64,000 bases of DNA, taken from positions 1-64,000 of the forward strand of contig QJPP01005202.1 in NCBI GenBank assembly GCA_003996215.1, in the 5' to 3' direction. The notes beneath the pieces were generated by a model. The model was not told where the DNA came from. It searched no databases and worked only from the letters and a program-made list of their open reading frames with translations. This document shows positions 33,235 to 44,511 of this stretch, piece by piece. This DNA is from Jaltomata sinuosa (Eukaryota; Streptophyta; Magnoliopsida; Solanales; Solanaceae). The first letter of the stretch is position 1. Every line of letters starts with the position of its first letter. The position numbers and the translations under genes were made by a program.

Positions 33235-35717
33235 GAAAGAATATAACAGTTACAGTCTCTTCCGTTGTGGAAGTTTATTTACAGAAATAAAGGAGTTCCA
33301 TATTGTACACCCTATTTGCTTTTCTAGTGCTACTTTCCTTGAAATAAAGATCGCTGATAGCCATAGCATTTTCTCAACAAAGAAAGTGAGTAGCAGTGTA
33401 CTGCTGAATTGAACATTCTTGTATATTGAATTGACTAATTACTAATGTCTTAAGCTCCGGATATATATATATATATAAATTCTTGGAAATATTATAAGAC
33501 TCATGCAGTCACCCCTTATCTTACTTACTCCATTTCTTTTGTCAGGAATAGTGGCCTTATATAGCATTTATCTTATCTTTCAAAAGACCTTAAGCTCGCT
33601 ATATTAACCTATAAAAGTCTTCCGCTTTCAAATGTTATCTTTCGCATGCCTTATGAAAAGCATTTCAAAAGTTTCATTTTTTCTGCATTTTTGGTCGAAA
33701 AAGCAAGAGGAAATGGCACGTTATTAGATAAATAGTGCAGGCATGTGTTGCACTTTTTTTGAAATAGAAAGAGCTCTTTTGAGGGGCGCAGCGGAATTCA
33801 TTCAGAAAGCAAGGCAGAATAGGCTCTTACTGCTAATGAAAGAACTTCCCTTAAATCAAGATATTAACTGTGGGACTTCGGTGCCTTAAGCGGAAGAGGG
33901 GATTTCTTTCTGGCTTCTACGCTCCTTTCTTATTCTCTTATTCTTTTTTTTTGTCTCTGAAGTTAGTGAAGTCAAGCTAGCGTCAGCAAATCGGACATAC
34001 GCAATACACCTCGTCCTTTAGAAAGACGATAGTGATTCTCTTCCAGTGCATTAATTAAGAGAAAAAATAGTAACCTATAAGAATTTTTTTTAGCAATACC
34101 CGGAGCGTAGCTCTATCGGAACTTACCTCACCGACTTCCTATCGGCTTCGAGCTATTATGCCCCACTAAAGAGGAATAGGCAAATAAATCGAAGTCTTCA
34201 TTTCTGGCTTTCGTAACTCCCAGGTAACTTCACCCTAAACCTACTATACCATCTCCCGCTTCAAGGGCTGCTCTGCTCTGTCTGAAGATAGGGATTTTAG
34301 TATAATATCAAGACTGACCTCCTGCTTCTGACTATGACTGATTTTCAGATGTTGAGTTCCAAATGCTCTAGCTTGATTCTCAACTCTTAAGAGGGCCTTT
34401 AAAAAGACTTAAATCGAGGAATCTTAGCAAACATAGGCATTTAGCTCAGATTATGCATCTCCGACTGAAAACTGAGGAGCGCAGCAAGAAAGTGAAAATC
34501 GGTAAGAAATTACTTGACTTCAAATCAGTCAATCCTAAAAAAAATATACTGATTACAGGCTCTACTGAAATACTAAAACGAATGAAATCAAAGTCAATCT
34601 TACTCAATCCTGGAAATAGGAGTCGAAAGCCAATCTCCAGAAAGAGCTGCAACTATTTCCTCAGTCTGACTTCCGTGGAAGTCTAATTGATTTAATTCCA
34701 AGGTAGAATTGGGAGTTGAAAGCCAATAGGATTGAAGTCAGATTCTTTCTCTTTAAAGTTACGATTGTTCGAAGTTCAATTTGATCCGGGTAATAAGACC
34801 TAAAGGCGTCTAAAAGGTTCTTGGGCTTCTTACGCTTTAATCTCTGTCTCTGCTATAACTGCTAACAACAATAGAAATCTCTCTTCCTTTCTGGCTTAGC
34901 CTGTTGCGTAACCGAATGAGTGTAACGAAAAGATATGTGAGTTGAACATAAAAGCTCTATACTTTACAAGCAAGATATTACTTCATTCAAGACAGAAAGT
35001 TCCTACAATACTAAAAAAGGGAAAGCTAAAGCAAAAGGGCCAAGAAAACCCCTGCGAAAGAGCATACGAATTATTCCTTCCGCTGCATTATCGTATAATA
35101 AGATAAAGGCCAGTCACTTCGACTCCTTAAATAGTGGTAGCAGGTCTTTATCCGTTGCTTTGGGGTTGAGTTTACGTGCCATCTTCAGCCTACCTCGGAA
35201 AGGGCTACCTTTTTAGTAAATCATTTCCCCCGGAAATAGCCTTAGCTGGATTTCTTTCTTCGTAGAAAAGTTGCAACAAGCCTTCGTATAGGGCCAGGGC
35301 CGCTTATCTGCATCATTTAGCATCCTATGGGCCTAGGTCAGTCAACTTTATTTATTATAATAATTGGGTCTCCTGCCCCGGAGCATTCCTTTAGTAAGTA
35401 ATCCGTGCAAATGAGGGCCTAAGGCTATAGCGGAGCTAGCATTCACACCACTTTCCTCATGTCAGCATGCTCGGGGTCTAACCTCATCCTAAAACTACTT
35501 CTCCAAGCCATAGACAGAAGACCAATAATGATACATCCTTATTTATAGCTATGGGAAGAAGTACGATGCTTGTAGCCAATTCTACCTCTTAGCGAGGGCT
35601 TGACAAAGTTCTAATAGGGGATTCCGGTATATCGTATAGTTGTTTAATGTTGCTTTTTTAGGAGCGCTCTTTTCATCCAACTCTTTATTGAATAAAGAAA
35701 GAGAATGAGGAGCGTAG
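33235..35717. other. Mitochondrial-type spacer with (TA)n run at 33461-33478
   Basis: No gene is supported. The open frames at 34453-34686 (plus) and 34446-34652 (minus) overlap on opposite strands and resemble nothing known. A member of the small repeat family (GAGTGTAACGAAAAGATATG) sits near 34917. Confidence 0.4.
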
Positions 35718-35791
35718 GGGCTTATAGTTTAATTGGTTGGAATGTACCGCTCATAACGGTGATATTGTAGGTTCGAGCCCTACTAAGCCTA
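35718..35791 (+). tRNA. trnI-CAU: Mitochondrial tRNA-Ile (CAU anticodon)
   Basis: The 74-base sequence folds as a cloverleaf. GGGCTTA pairs with TAAGCCT (first pair G-U), the anticodon stem is TACCG/CGGTG around the loop CTCATAA with anticodon CAT, the T arm is GTAGG...CCTAC with loop TTCGAGC, and the discriminator is A. It matches the native plant mitochondrial tRNA-Ile whose C34 is changed to lysidine, not the plastid trnI(CAU), which has a different sequence. The D-loop side reads GGTTGGAATG where I recall GGTTCAAACG. In a nuclear context it is probably not expressed as a mitochondrial tRNA. Confidence 0.8.
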
Positions 35792-37095
35792 CCTTTTCAC
35801 CTCCAGTGGCTCAGTCAAAGTACCCAAGATCTAAATCTAGCGAAACCACACTGCTGCCTGCCCTTCAGGCAATACGCGATGCAGCCGAAAGAGTCTCACT
35901 TGAAATGAGTTGATAAGTGTAACGAAAAGAAAGACATATGGAATAGTTCAACTCATATTTGAGATACGTATCACTCAAACCTACGTATCTTTCAGTGAAA
36001 CTCCTTTCATTCGTTCACTTCAAACGTCGTATTCTATACGTAATGAAAAGATATGTATAGAGAAACTCATTTCATTGCCAATGAAAGCCCTTTGCTGAGA
36101 AGGTATCACACGAGGATATCTAAAAGAAAAGAAAAGAATGCAATAGAATACCTTTTCTGGCATCAGGAGATGAAAGCTTCAAGCCAATCAGGCGGGCGTC
36201 GAATGAAATAGGTAGCCGGGTTCTCTTTCTACAACACTTTTGAATGGATGAGTTTAGAAGGATGCCAGATAAGTAGAGCCTTTCAATGAATTGTTAAAGT
36301 AGCCGGGCATCCACGTAGGACATGTTGCAAAGTCTTCCCTACTCAAGGGAATAGAGCGATTGTTGCAATCAGAGAAGCCAGCCCTGACTGTGCACCGAGA
36401 AGTTCGTCTAAGCATGAATATTTTCTTTTATGGGGAACGTCGATCTCTCTCTATGGCGTAGATAGATAAACCCGAAGCTAGTCTTGATGGACAAGAAATG
36501 CCCGCTCCGCTACTAAACTCACTTGGAGAAAGCAACTAGGTCCCCAAAAGAAAGGGGCAGGATATCAACTCATTTTCCCATTGCATGCGACAACTAGTCG
36601 AGAAAAAAGGGAAGAAAGCCTAAGCGAGCGAGACAAGAAGGAATGTTGGAGCTATTCCCTTAGTTGAGTCCTTGCCTCTGGCTTGGGTTCTTAAGAAATT
36701 GGGCGGATTAATACTGTATTACTGTATCATTCTGGGCAAGACAGTCGGAAGCGAGCCAAAGGGTCGGCTTACTTTCTGGAAGAAGTAGCTGCTACTGTGA
36801 TCATATCTTCTATTCACATATCCGCTCAAGCAAGCCTGTCCCAAGACGGCCAAGCAGTTGCTTTGAATCGGATGTGAGGGATTGAATTACTTTAGTATAT
36901 TAGTATAAATATATCTTTCCCGGGGAAAGAAATTATAGTAGATTGTTGCACGGTCTCTCAATTGATAAATAGTTTGAGGATTTGTAAGAAGTTGGGGTCG
37001 ATTTCTTTCTTTGATGTTGATATCCTACAGATATTATGTTATTTTGTATTTCATCCCTTTGTTTTGTAGATTCATTATGTTAGTGCATTTATGGG
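35792..37095. other. Mitochondrial-type spacer with small repeat words
   Basis: No gene is supported. The frame 35910-36098 is made largely of members of the small repeat family (GAGTTGATAAGTGTAACGAA near 35908, AATGAAAAGATATGTATAG near 36041). Confidence 0.4.
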
Positions 37096-37198
37096 AATGA
37101 GTTGATAAACGAAATGTTCCTTATTCCCTATGTTTCGTTACTTCGTTTATCAATGAAATGAGTTGAACATAGTGAAACGAAATGTTCCTTATTCCCTA
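37096..37198. repeat. Mitochondrial small repeat cluster with inverted and direct copies
   Basis: ACGAAATGTTCCTTATTCCC occurs twice (37109 and 37177). TTGATAAACGAA (37102-37113) has its perfect 12-base inverse TTCGTTTATCAA at 37142-37153, so the cluster can form a hairpin. It lies close to the right end of the NUMT. Confidence 0.6.
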
Positions 37199-37235
37199 AT
37201 CCTCATAAGGTATTACCTCATCAAACGAATAAAAA

Positions 37236-38161
37236 AAAAGGTTTAGAATATTGTTCATAGAGTACACTTTGTAGTACATTCTAGAGCTTCTTCTCCCATG
37301 AAACTTGTGAAGAAAACTCCATTGTTAACAACTCTAATCTTGGAATTGAAGATAGTTTATGATTATGAATGGAATTGATGATTATCAACTTGGTACATTT
37401 TCTTTTTCCTTCATTATAAGTAGCTAAATTCCTTTCTAGAGGTGTGTGCAATGATGGGTATTTGAAATTCGGATTGGGTATTGATTATTTATGCTTATAA
37501 TGGATTATTATTTGTGGTTCTTGTAAATCTTTCAAGTTTTAATTAAATAATTGATGGTTGCAAATATTAATTTAGTTTTCTAATTATGTTCTTGCTTGAA
37601 AAAGAAGTTCTATAATTGGATAAGAATATCTAGTGAGGATTTGGGAATTCTATCAAATTTGAGGCTAGAATAGCTCAATTTAAGAATTTCTCATCTAAGG
37701 GTGAGGCTAGAAATAGCTCACCCACTTAAGCCGTTTGCTTGTATTGTTGCTAAGTCTCAGGGTTTGAAAGAATCCAAGGCTTATACATAGTTGATAGGTT
37801 GAAAAATAATGAAGCATATCTTTAATGAAGGCTACTTACATTTTAATTATGCATAAGTCAAATAATTGATCCCAATTCCAACGTATAACCCCATCGGAAG
37901 CACACCCCTAGTCATTCCATCCTTGATAGTTAACAATTTTTGTTACTTGTTGTCTTGCTTACTAAATTAGATTCTTGATTACACTTTTCCCCCAATTTAC
38001 TTTTAGTTGTTTATACAACATGCATGCTCTTGCGAATTAATTTACAAATTTTGGTAAATCTCTACTCCAATCCTCGTGGATTTGACCCCAACTCTAATTG
38101 GGTAATTGTTTTGCGATGACCGTAGCCACCTCCTTAACCAAAGAGTTTCTTTTGGACGTTA
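37236..38161 (+). repeat. LTR C, third piece (3' part)
   Basis: After a boundary zone near 37200-37260, the sequence follows the reference LTR (inverse of about 6100 to 5211). Shared blocks include CATTATAAGTAGCTAAATTC, TTGATGGTTGCAAA, the CTCGTGGATTTGACCCCAAC block and the terminal CCACCTCC...GGACGTTA. It completes the LTR started at 10989. The three pieces add up to about 1.48 kb, the size of the intact relatives. No primer site follows, which fits a 3' LTR. Confidence 0.75.
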
Positions 38162-40270
38162 TTAGTTTTCCATAAGAAAGCTTAAAGGTATCAAATATTT
38201 AAAAAATACATTTCTGAAAACAAAAAACCATGTTTTAAACCAAGACTTTCATATGCTATGATCCAAACAACCACAATACAGGAACATAGATGAATACATA
38301 CAAAAAATATCACTTTCAAGCATAGTCATCTCGTACTGAAGCAAACTAAGGTCCCCATGCTAACGAAAGATCTCAATTTTAGGAAAACCACCTAGAAGAT
38401 CCAAACTTATAACAAACTTCTAAAGGGAACCCAACCCAAAGAAAACATCTAAGCAAACCTAGGCTAAGGCGCGTCATTTTTTAAAGATGAGCTAGAAGGA
38501 GTAACAAGCTAAGAAGAGCTAAGGATAAAGTAAACTGACATGGAGTCCAGCATCCACGACCTCAACCCCACAATTACTCAATACATACAATAATTATGAA
38601 TGGAAGCAATAACATGTAAACAATGAACAAGAACCTATCCAACCATGACAGACAATGGTAAATCTATACTAAGGATTTTTAACTTAACCACCACAAGGCC
38701 CAAGTAGACTAACTAAGCTAAGGCAAGCACATCAATGGAATTTAAGGACTACCCTATCTATGACAAACCTTAAGAGTAACAGGATTACCTAAGCTAAGGA
38801 TCCCAATCCCAATTCTAAGTAAAAGCACCAAAGTCAACTTCCGGGAACATAATGACTTACTCAATCCGCAAAGTCCCACCAAAAATAGCCAAAACACCAT
38901 ACAAATACCTTAATTGAGCAAATTCTAGAGTAGGTAAGTTGTAACCTACCTAGAAGCCAAACATGCGTGCTTGCACCCAATTGATTAGAGCTTTTCCTTT
39001 CTAGGAAGCCTCCGACTACTCCCACACTATCAAAATAATAATCTACTCATTAAAATACACACAATGGTACCAATATTGCAAATTTATAATTCAAGCCAAA
39101 AAATGGGTGAAAAATCACCCGTAGGGCTCGCATGGGATTTTCGAAAACTAATCTAGGGAAAATATCCCTCGTAGGACAAGGATCGCATGATCAATGTATT
39201 GAGTTATAACAGCTCCAAAAACGAGCCTAAATCATCCCCAACATAGAGAAATCAAACAATAATTGAAATGGAAAATTTAATCAGATTATTCTCGGGAACT
39301 TACAATTTAAAGGTGAAAGAATGATTACGGATGAGGAATTACCACCCCCAATACTCCCTTATGATCCCACATAGAATCCTGAGTTAAAATATTTTCAACA
39401 ATGGAGAAAAATTGGTTTATTACAAAAGAGCAATTACCACCCCCAATACTGCCTTATGATCCCACATAGAATCCTGGGTTAAGATGTCTTCAATAATGGA
39501 GAAAAATTTGTTTGAAAGTGTCTGAAAATGAAGAGGAAACATATTTATACTTCCAGGGATTTTCTCTTCGTGGATGCGGGGATTCCACCATGTACGCAAT
39601 CTCGTGTAGATAGCCCAACCCTGGGGAACGCAAAGAGGAAGGGATGTCATGGCCATGTGACCTTTCTTCACAGATGTGATGGCTCCACTGCTAGGTAGTC
39701 CCATGAATGCAGCCAACCCCTCGCATATGCAAAGGATTGGATTTTACTACACCAGCTACTTCAAAAACCAACAAAACCAATAAATAAAAAATGCTCAGAT
39801 GGAACCTCGGGATCCATTTGGGGTCCCACGTACACAAACAAACTATGCTACCCTACAAAAAATAACATTTCGAATTCAACAAAACCAATAAAATTCCCAA
39901 CAAATATCGTATCGATGAAAAGTGGCCCCCTACCTAAAAACCCATATTTAGCCAAAAGCAACTCCATAGCCAAAAATGAGTTCGCAAGCCTTAACCCAAC
40001 CAAAGGTCCTTCTAGCACAAAGTTCACGCTCTGGAGCTAATGACACTTACAAAATTCTCATCCGAGGCAGTTTACTCCGAATGTTGACCAAAGTCAACTC
40101 TTTCATCTTTAAGAATTTCAAAATGGGGAAATGGGCTGAAAAAACAACTGAACTACCCGAGAATCAAGCCATCAGCCTTGGCAAGTCATAAATTACCTAT
40201 AGCCATTGTGGAAAAGATCAAAACACAAAAAAATCACAAAACAAGGAAAATAACCTAAAAGGTCATTACA
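38162..40270 (-). repeat. 3' LTR of gypsy element D, truncated at its end
   Basis: On the minus strand it begins TGTAATGACC at 40270, as do the LTRs at 55896 and 58847. It shares GACTTTGGTCAACATTC and the GGACCTTTGGTT block with them. Its far end is cut by LTR C at 38161. Within it, 39336-39515 is a tandem duplication. Open frames at 39420-39716 and 39976-40191 are not genes. Confidence 0.65.
39336..39515. repeat. 95-bp tandem duplication in LTR D
   Basis: ATTACCACCCCCAATACT begins at 39338 and again at 39433. The copies share TATGATCCCACATAGAATCC and AATGGAGAAAAAT with a few substitutions, and the second copy ends near 39513. Confidence 0.75.
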
Positions 40271-40299
40271 ACATCCACTACTAAAAGAACTTTCGTCCT

Positions 40300-41590
40300 T
40301 GAATGTTTGAAAAAAAGTACCTGAAGGCTTGAAAAGATTAGGATAATGGGACCGCATATCATGCTTGGTCTCCCAGGTATCGTTCTAAATGGGACAATGT
40401 CTCCATTGCACCTTAACCCCCAAAATCCCTATAGACCTCATCCGTCTAATATCCCAAGCTAAAATGGCTATCAGATCATCCTCAAAAGTCAGAAATACAT
40501 CTAACTAAACTGTATCCCACTGCAACATGTGAGACTAATATGAAATGTAATAGCAAAAAATTGACACATGGAAAACTGGTGAATAGTAGAGAAAACTGGA
40601 GGCTAGGCTAACTCATAAGAAGCATCACCAACTCACTGAAGAATCTCAAATGGCCTAATATACCTGGGGCTAAGCTTTCCCCTTCTCCTGAATCTCATCA
40701 CGCCCTTCATGGGCGACACCTGAATGAACACACGATAACCAACACTAAACTCTAAATCATAATGCCTACAATCAACATAACTCTTCTGTCTACTCAGAGC
40801 TACCCAAAGTATATCTTAAATCATTCAAACACTATACAAAGACTCATGCAATAAATCTATACCCTGTGGCCTAGCCTCAAAATCATCAAACCACCCAATA
40901 GGAGATACAATGCCTACCATACAATGCCTTGAAAGGATCCATATGATGCTCGAATGATACCTGTTATTATAAATAAACTCTTCTAAGGCTAAAAACTAGT
41001 TCCACTGACCTCCAAAATCCATAACATAAGCCCAAAGCATGTCCTTTAGAACCTGAATATTCCACTCAGACTAACCATCAGTCTATGGATTAAATCCCAT
41101 GCTAAGATCGACCTGAGTGCCCAACTCCATCTGAAATGCCCTCAAAAAGTTATAGATGAATTGAGTACCTCTATTTGAAATAACAAACACCGGCACACCA
41201 TGAAGACGGACTATCTCTCGCACATAGATCTGAGCCAACCTCTCAGCACTGAAGGAAGACTGAACCGGCAAAAAGTGAGAAGACTTAGTCAACCAATCCA
41301 CAATGACCCAAATGCTATAAAAGCCCCAAAGGTACGTGGCATGGCAACCACAAAATCCATAGAAATTTTGTCCTACTCAAGAATGGGTAGCCCCTGAAGC
41401 AATACACCAGGTCTCACGTGCTCAGACTTTACCTGCTGATAGTTTAGAGACCAAAATATGAATTTCACTTTATCCTTCTTCATCCTGCTCCACCAGTAAT
41501 ATTGTCTCATGTCCCTATACATCATAGATTCCCCAATATGAATAGAATATCTGGAAGAATAAGCCAACTGCAATCTCAACTAAATCAAGT
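40300..41590 (-). pseudogene. Integrase of gypsy element D (zinc-binding, core and C-terminal parts)
   Basis: Integrase inserts the element DNA into the chromosome. The frame 41579-41373 holds the H2C2-type region (YSIHIGESMMYRDMRQYYWW and a degraded second Cys pair). The core follows at 41301-41083 (DWLTKSSHFLPV, IVRLHGVPVFVISNRGTQF). The C-terminal block VSPMKGVMRFRRRGKLSPRY lies near 40690-40740. The second catalytic position reads SNRG where the family has SDRG, so the Asp is lost. Several stops separate the parts. The LTR start follows at 40270. Confidence 0.8.
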
Positions 41591-41899
41591 AACCAACCCT
41601 CGAAACACAAGTACAACCCTCGAATATCAAGACACTATCTAAATATAAGGCGACCTTCCTGCCCATGCCGCTGAACAGCTGATCATGAAGCTCACAAAGT
41701 CAACTGTCCTTAAAACTGCCACCCTAGAATCTGTTCCAACAAAGTAGACTAAGCCTTAACTTGGGAAAGAATTCTCCCTGGGTCATAAATGTCAAGACAA
41801 ACCAACCTATTGTCTAAGGACTTGATGTCCAAGGCCAATGGTCTCGCTGAAACTGATAGGAAAGCCAAACATCCCATACACACTACCTTTTAGCTCAAG

Positions 41900-43110
41900 G
41901 CATCTGCTACCACAGTTGCCTTGCCTGGATGGTAAAAAATAGAGATGCCATAGTCATTTAGCAACTAAAATCACCTTCGCTACCTCGAATTAAAGTCTTT
42001 CTGGCTTAGCATATACTGAAGGCTATGATGGTCGGTGAATATCTCATAATGTACACCATATAGATAATGCCTCCAAATCCTAAGTTAGAAAACAACTGCC
42101 GCCAGCTCCAAATCAGGGGCGGGGTAGTTGCACTTATGCACCTTCAGTTTTATAGAAGCATATGCTATCACTCGGCGGTGATGCATACAAATCAACACCT
42201 GATGCATCACAATAAATTGTAAACCCCTGCCCCATAATTGGAAGAGTCAATATAAGAGTTGTAGTCAATAAGGACTGGAGCTTCAGAAAGTTTGCCTCAT
42301 ACTCATCGGACCACTGAAATTGGACATCCTTCCTAGTTAGTCTCGTCAAAGGTACTGCAATGGAAGAGAAGCCCTCAACAAACCATTTGTTGTAACCAGC
42401 TAACCTAATGAAACTACAAACTTTGGTAGGAGAAATGGGCCTAGCCTAATCATGAACTGCCTCAATCTTCACAGGGTCTACCATAAACCCCTCCTTGGAC
42501 CCCACGTGCCCCAAGAATGCTACAGACTCAATCCATATATCACACTTTGAAAACTTGGCATAAAGTTGCTCGTCTCTCAAAGTCTGAAGCACAGTCCTGA
42601 AATGCTGCTTGTGCTCCGCCCTACTCCCCGAGTATACTAGAATGTCATCAGTGAAGATTATCACAAAGGAGTCCAAATACGACCTAAACACGTGGTTCAT
42701 CAAGTCCATCAATGTTGTTGGGGCATTAGTCTACCAAAAAGACATCACTAGGAACTTGTATTTGCTGTAGCGAGTCCTGAAGGCTATCTTAGGGATGTCT
42801 GCCCCCCGAATCCTTAACTGATGGTAGACAAATCTCAAGTAAATCTAAGAAAAAATGGCTGCACCATGAATCTTATCAAATAGGTCATCAATATGCGGCA
42901 TCAAATAATTATTCTTTATAGTCACCTTATTCAACTATCGGTAGTCAATGCACATACGCATGGTGCCATCTTTTTTCTTTATAATTAGGACAGGCGCACC
43001 CCAAGGACAGATACTCAGCTAGATGAAACCCTTATCCAAAATATCCTAGAGCAGAACATTAAGCTCCTTCAACTTAGAAGGAGCCATAAAATAAGGTGAA
43101 ATAGAAATGG
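41900..43110 (-). pseudogene. Reverse transcriptase and RNase H of gypsy element D
   Basis: Reverse transcriptase copies element RNA into DNA. Upstream pieces near 43060-42720 read DKGFI...CPWGAPVLIIKKKDG and CIDYR.LNKVTIKNNY. The frame 42712-42446 carries the catalytic box FTDDILVYS (family: [FY]-x-D-D) and LYAKFSKCDIW, with FLGHV after it. The frame 42349-42134 holds the RNase H start (FTIYCDASGVDL). Frames are interrupted by several stops. Domain order protease, RT, RNase H, integrase identifies a Ty3/gypsy element. Confidence 0.8.
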
Positions 43111-43139
43111 GTCTGCTGCCAGGTTCAACATTAATAGAA

Positions 43140-43610
43140 AAATCTAAATCAAGCTCAGTCGAGAGGCCAGGTAAGTTAGTAGGAAATACATCCATAAATT
43201 AACAAACCGCAGGAACAAAATCACATGAAAGAGCATCAACGCTAACATCATGGAGATAAGCAAGATATGCCAAACACCCCTTTTAAACCAAACTCCTACC
43301 CTGAATATAAGAAATAATCCCAGACGGTGAGCAACTAACAGAACCCTGCAACACAACCAGGGGTATGCTAGCCATGGATTAGGTAATGGTCTTGGCGAAG
43401 AAATCCAAGACCATACGATAAGGGGATAACCAGTCCATGCCCATAATAGCATCAAAGTCAACCATATCTAATACAACAAGATCTGCCCAAGTGTCACACT
43501 TCCGAATAGTCACCATAGAATACCTAACCACCTGATCCACTACAAAAAGATCACCTATAAGAGTAGGTACACATAAAGACATAGGTAAACGCTCACAATA
43601 CATCCCCAAT
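43140..43610 (-). pseudogene. Protease region of gypsy element D
   Basis: The frame 43609-43379 reads ADLVVLDMVDFDAIMGMDWL and SPYRMVLDFFAKTIT, the conserved block just after the aspartic protease active site in Ty3/gypsy elements. The N-terminal active-site part is not clear in the sequence to the right. The following stretch (43461-43144) is the protease-RT linker with stops. Confidence 0.7.
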
Positions 43611-43869
43611 CAAGAAGAAAAGTAGACTAACATATACATAAGTGGAGCCTAGATCATATTATACAAATGATGGCTGACACAAGCAAAATCATACCTATAA
43701 TCATAGAATTTGAAGCCTCCACCTTTGGTCTACCTGGCATGACATATAAATGACTATTTCTACTACTTGCTGAGCACCTACACGACCATTGGTCCTACCT
43801 AGCTAAGCACTACCACGAGCACCCTTACCTTAATGAATACCACCTCTACCACCCTGAACACCACCTCTG

Positions 43870-44240
43870 GAAAATCGCACCACTTCTCTAATAGGTTGAG
43901 CAGTTATTAAAGGCTAGGACATCCTATGTTGGGGACAATCTCTAGCAAAGTGACCAAACTGCCTACAGTCATAACAACCCTGAGAAGTTCTTCCCTGATG
44001 TGTAGAACCCGCTGAATCAAAATGACCGCCATGACCTAAAGACTCAAAATGTGAACCCCTTAAATATTGACTAGAGCTCAAACAATTGTACCCAGGCTGG
44101 TTGCCACTACTAGAAAGCTAAAGTGAGGACTGAACCAGCCTAGCAGGCTGAAAGTATTGTTACTACTGACCTCTGCCTTGGAACCCTCTACCTCGATACT
44201 AGGAACCACCAAAAATACCTTGGTGATGGGGCATCTTATC
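43870..44240 (-). pseudogene. C-terminal gag with CCHC zinc knuckle, element D
   Basis: Minus-strand 43976-43935 encodes CYDCRQFGHFARDC, an intact CX2CX4HX4C zinc knuckle for RNA binding. The sequence before it (to about 44240) is rich in Gln, Gly, Ser and Arg, as expected for the gag tail, with stops. The rest of gag is missing: at about 44250 the sequence changes to a DNA-transposon-like end. Confidence 0.75.
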
Positions 44241-44249
44241 ACATCCCTC

Positions 44250-44511
44250 GTGGGCCTCTCTATAACAATGGTTACAAATCATTGTTATAGACAAATATAT
44301 TCATCGCACCAGAAGAAATAATAACCATTCTTATATTTATTTTTATGGCAATGGTTTTTATGACTCATTGCAATAACTGTTACAATAGAGCTATGGTAAC
44401 ATGAGATGGTGCGACTGGTGTACTAACTGTTTCCTTAGTGCAATAGTGACTATTTTAGGTCCTACTGCATTGAATTTGATCCTGTTTATATAACCCTCAT
44501 TTCTAGTAGTG
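44250..44511. mobile_element. Probable CACTA transposon end, right terminus TTTCTAGTAGTG
   Basis: The stretch ends at 44511 with TTTCTAGTAGTG, the inverse of CACTACTAGAAA, a typical plant CACTA terminal repeat. Inside are short inverted words (TATAACAATGGTTA...CATTGTTATA near 44262-44300) like subterminal repeats. An exact inverse copy of the 12-base terminus occurs at 44105-44116, but there it lies in gag-coding sequence of D. No transposase is present. Confidence 0.45.

Larger units (their letters stand above)
22456..37235. other. Mitochondrial-type DNA in a nuclear LTR (NUMT), about 14.8 kb
   Basis: The base composition and texture change at both ends. The segment holds a plant mitochondrial group II intron end with rpl2 exon 2, an rpl10 pseudogene and a mitochondrial trnI(CAU), and its unassigned sequence resembles angiosperm mitochondrial spacers. 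It is flanked by adjoining parts of one LTR (C), so it was inserted into nuclear repeat DNA rather than being a misplaced contig end. The interior interval of about 24660-27040 does not look mitochondrial. Exact ends are uncertain by some tens of bases. Confidence 0.75.

Noticed and set aside
34446..34686. Overlapping 77- and 68-codon ORFs on both strands
   Set aside because: They mirror each other over the same bases and have no family resemblance.
35718..35791. Plastid origin of the tRNA and its surroundings
   Set aside because: Plastid trnI(CAU) has a different sequence, and no plastid gene was recognised in the segment.
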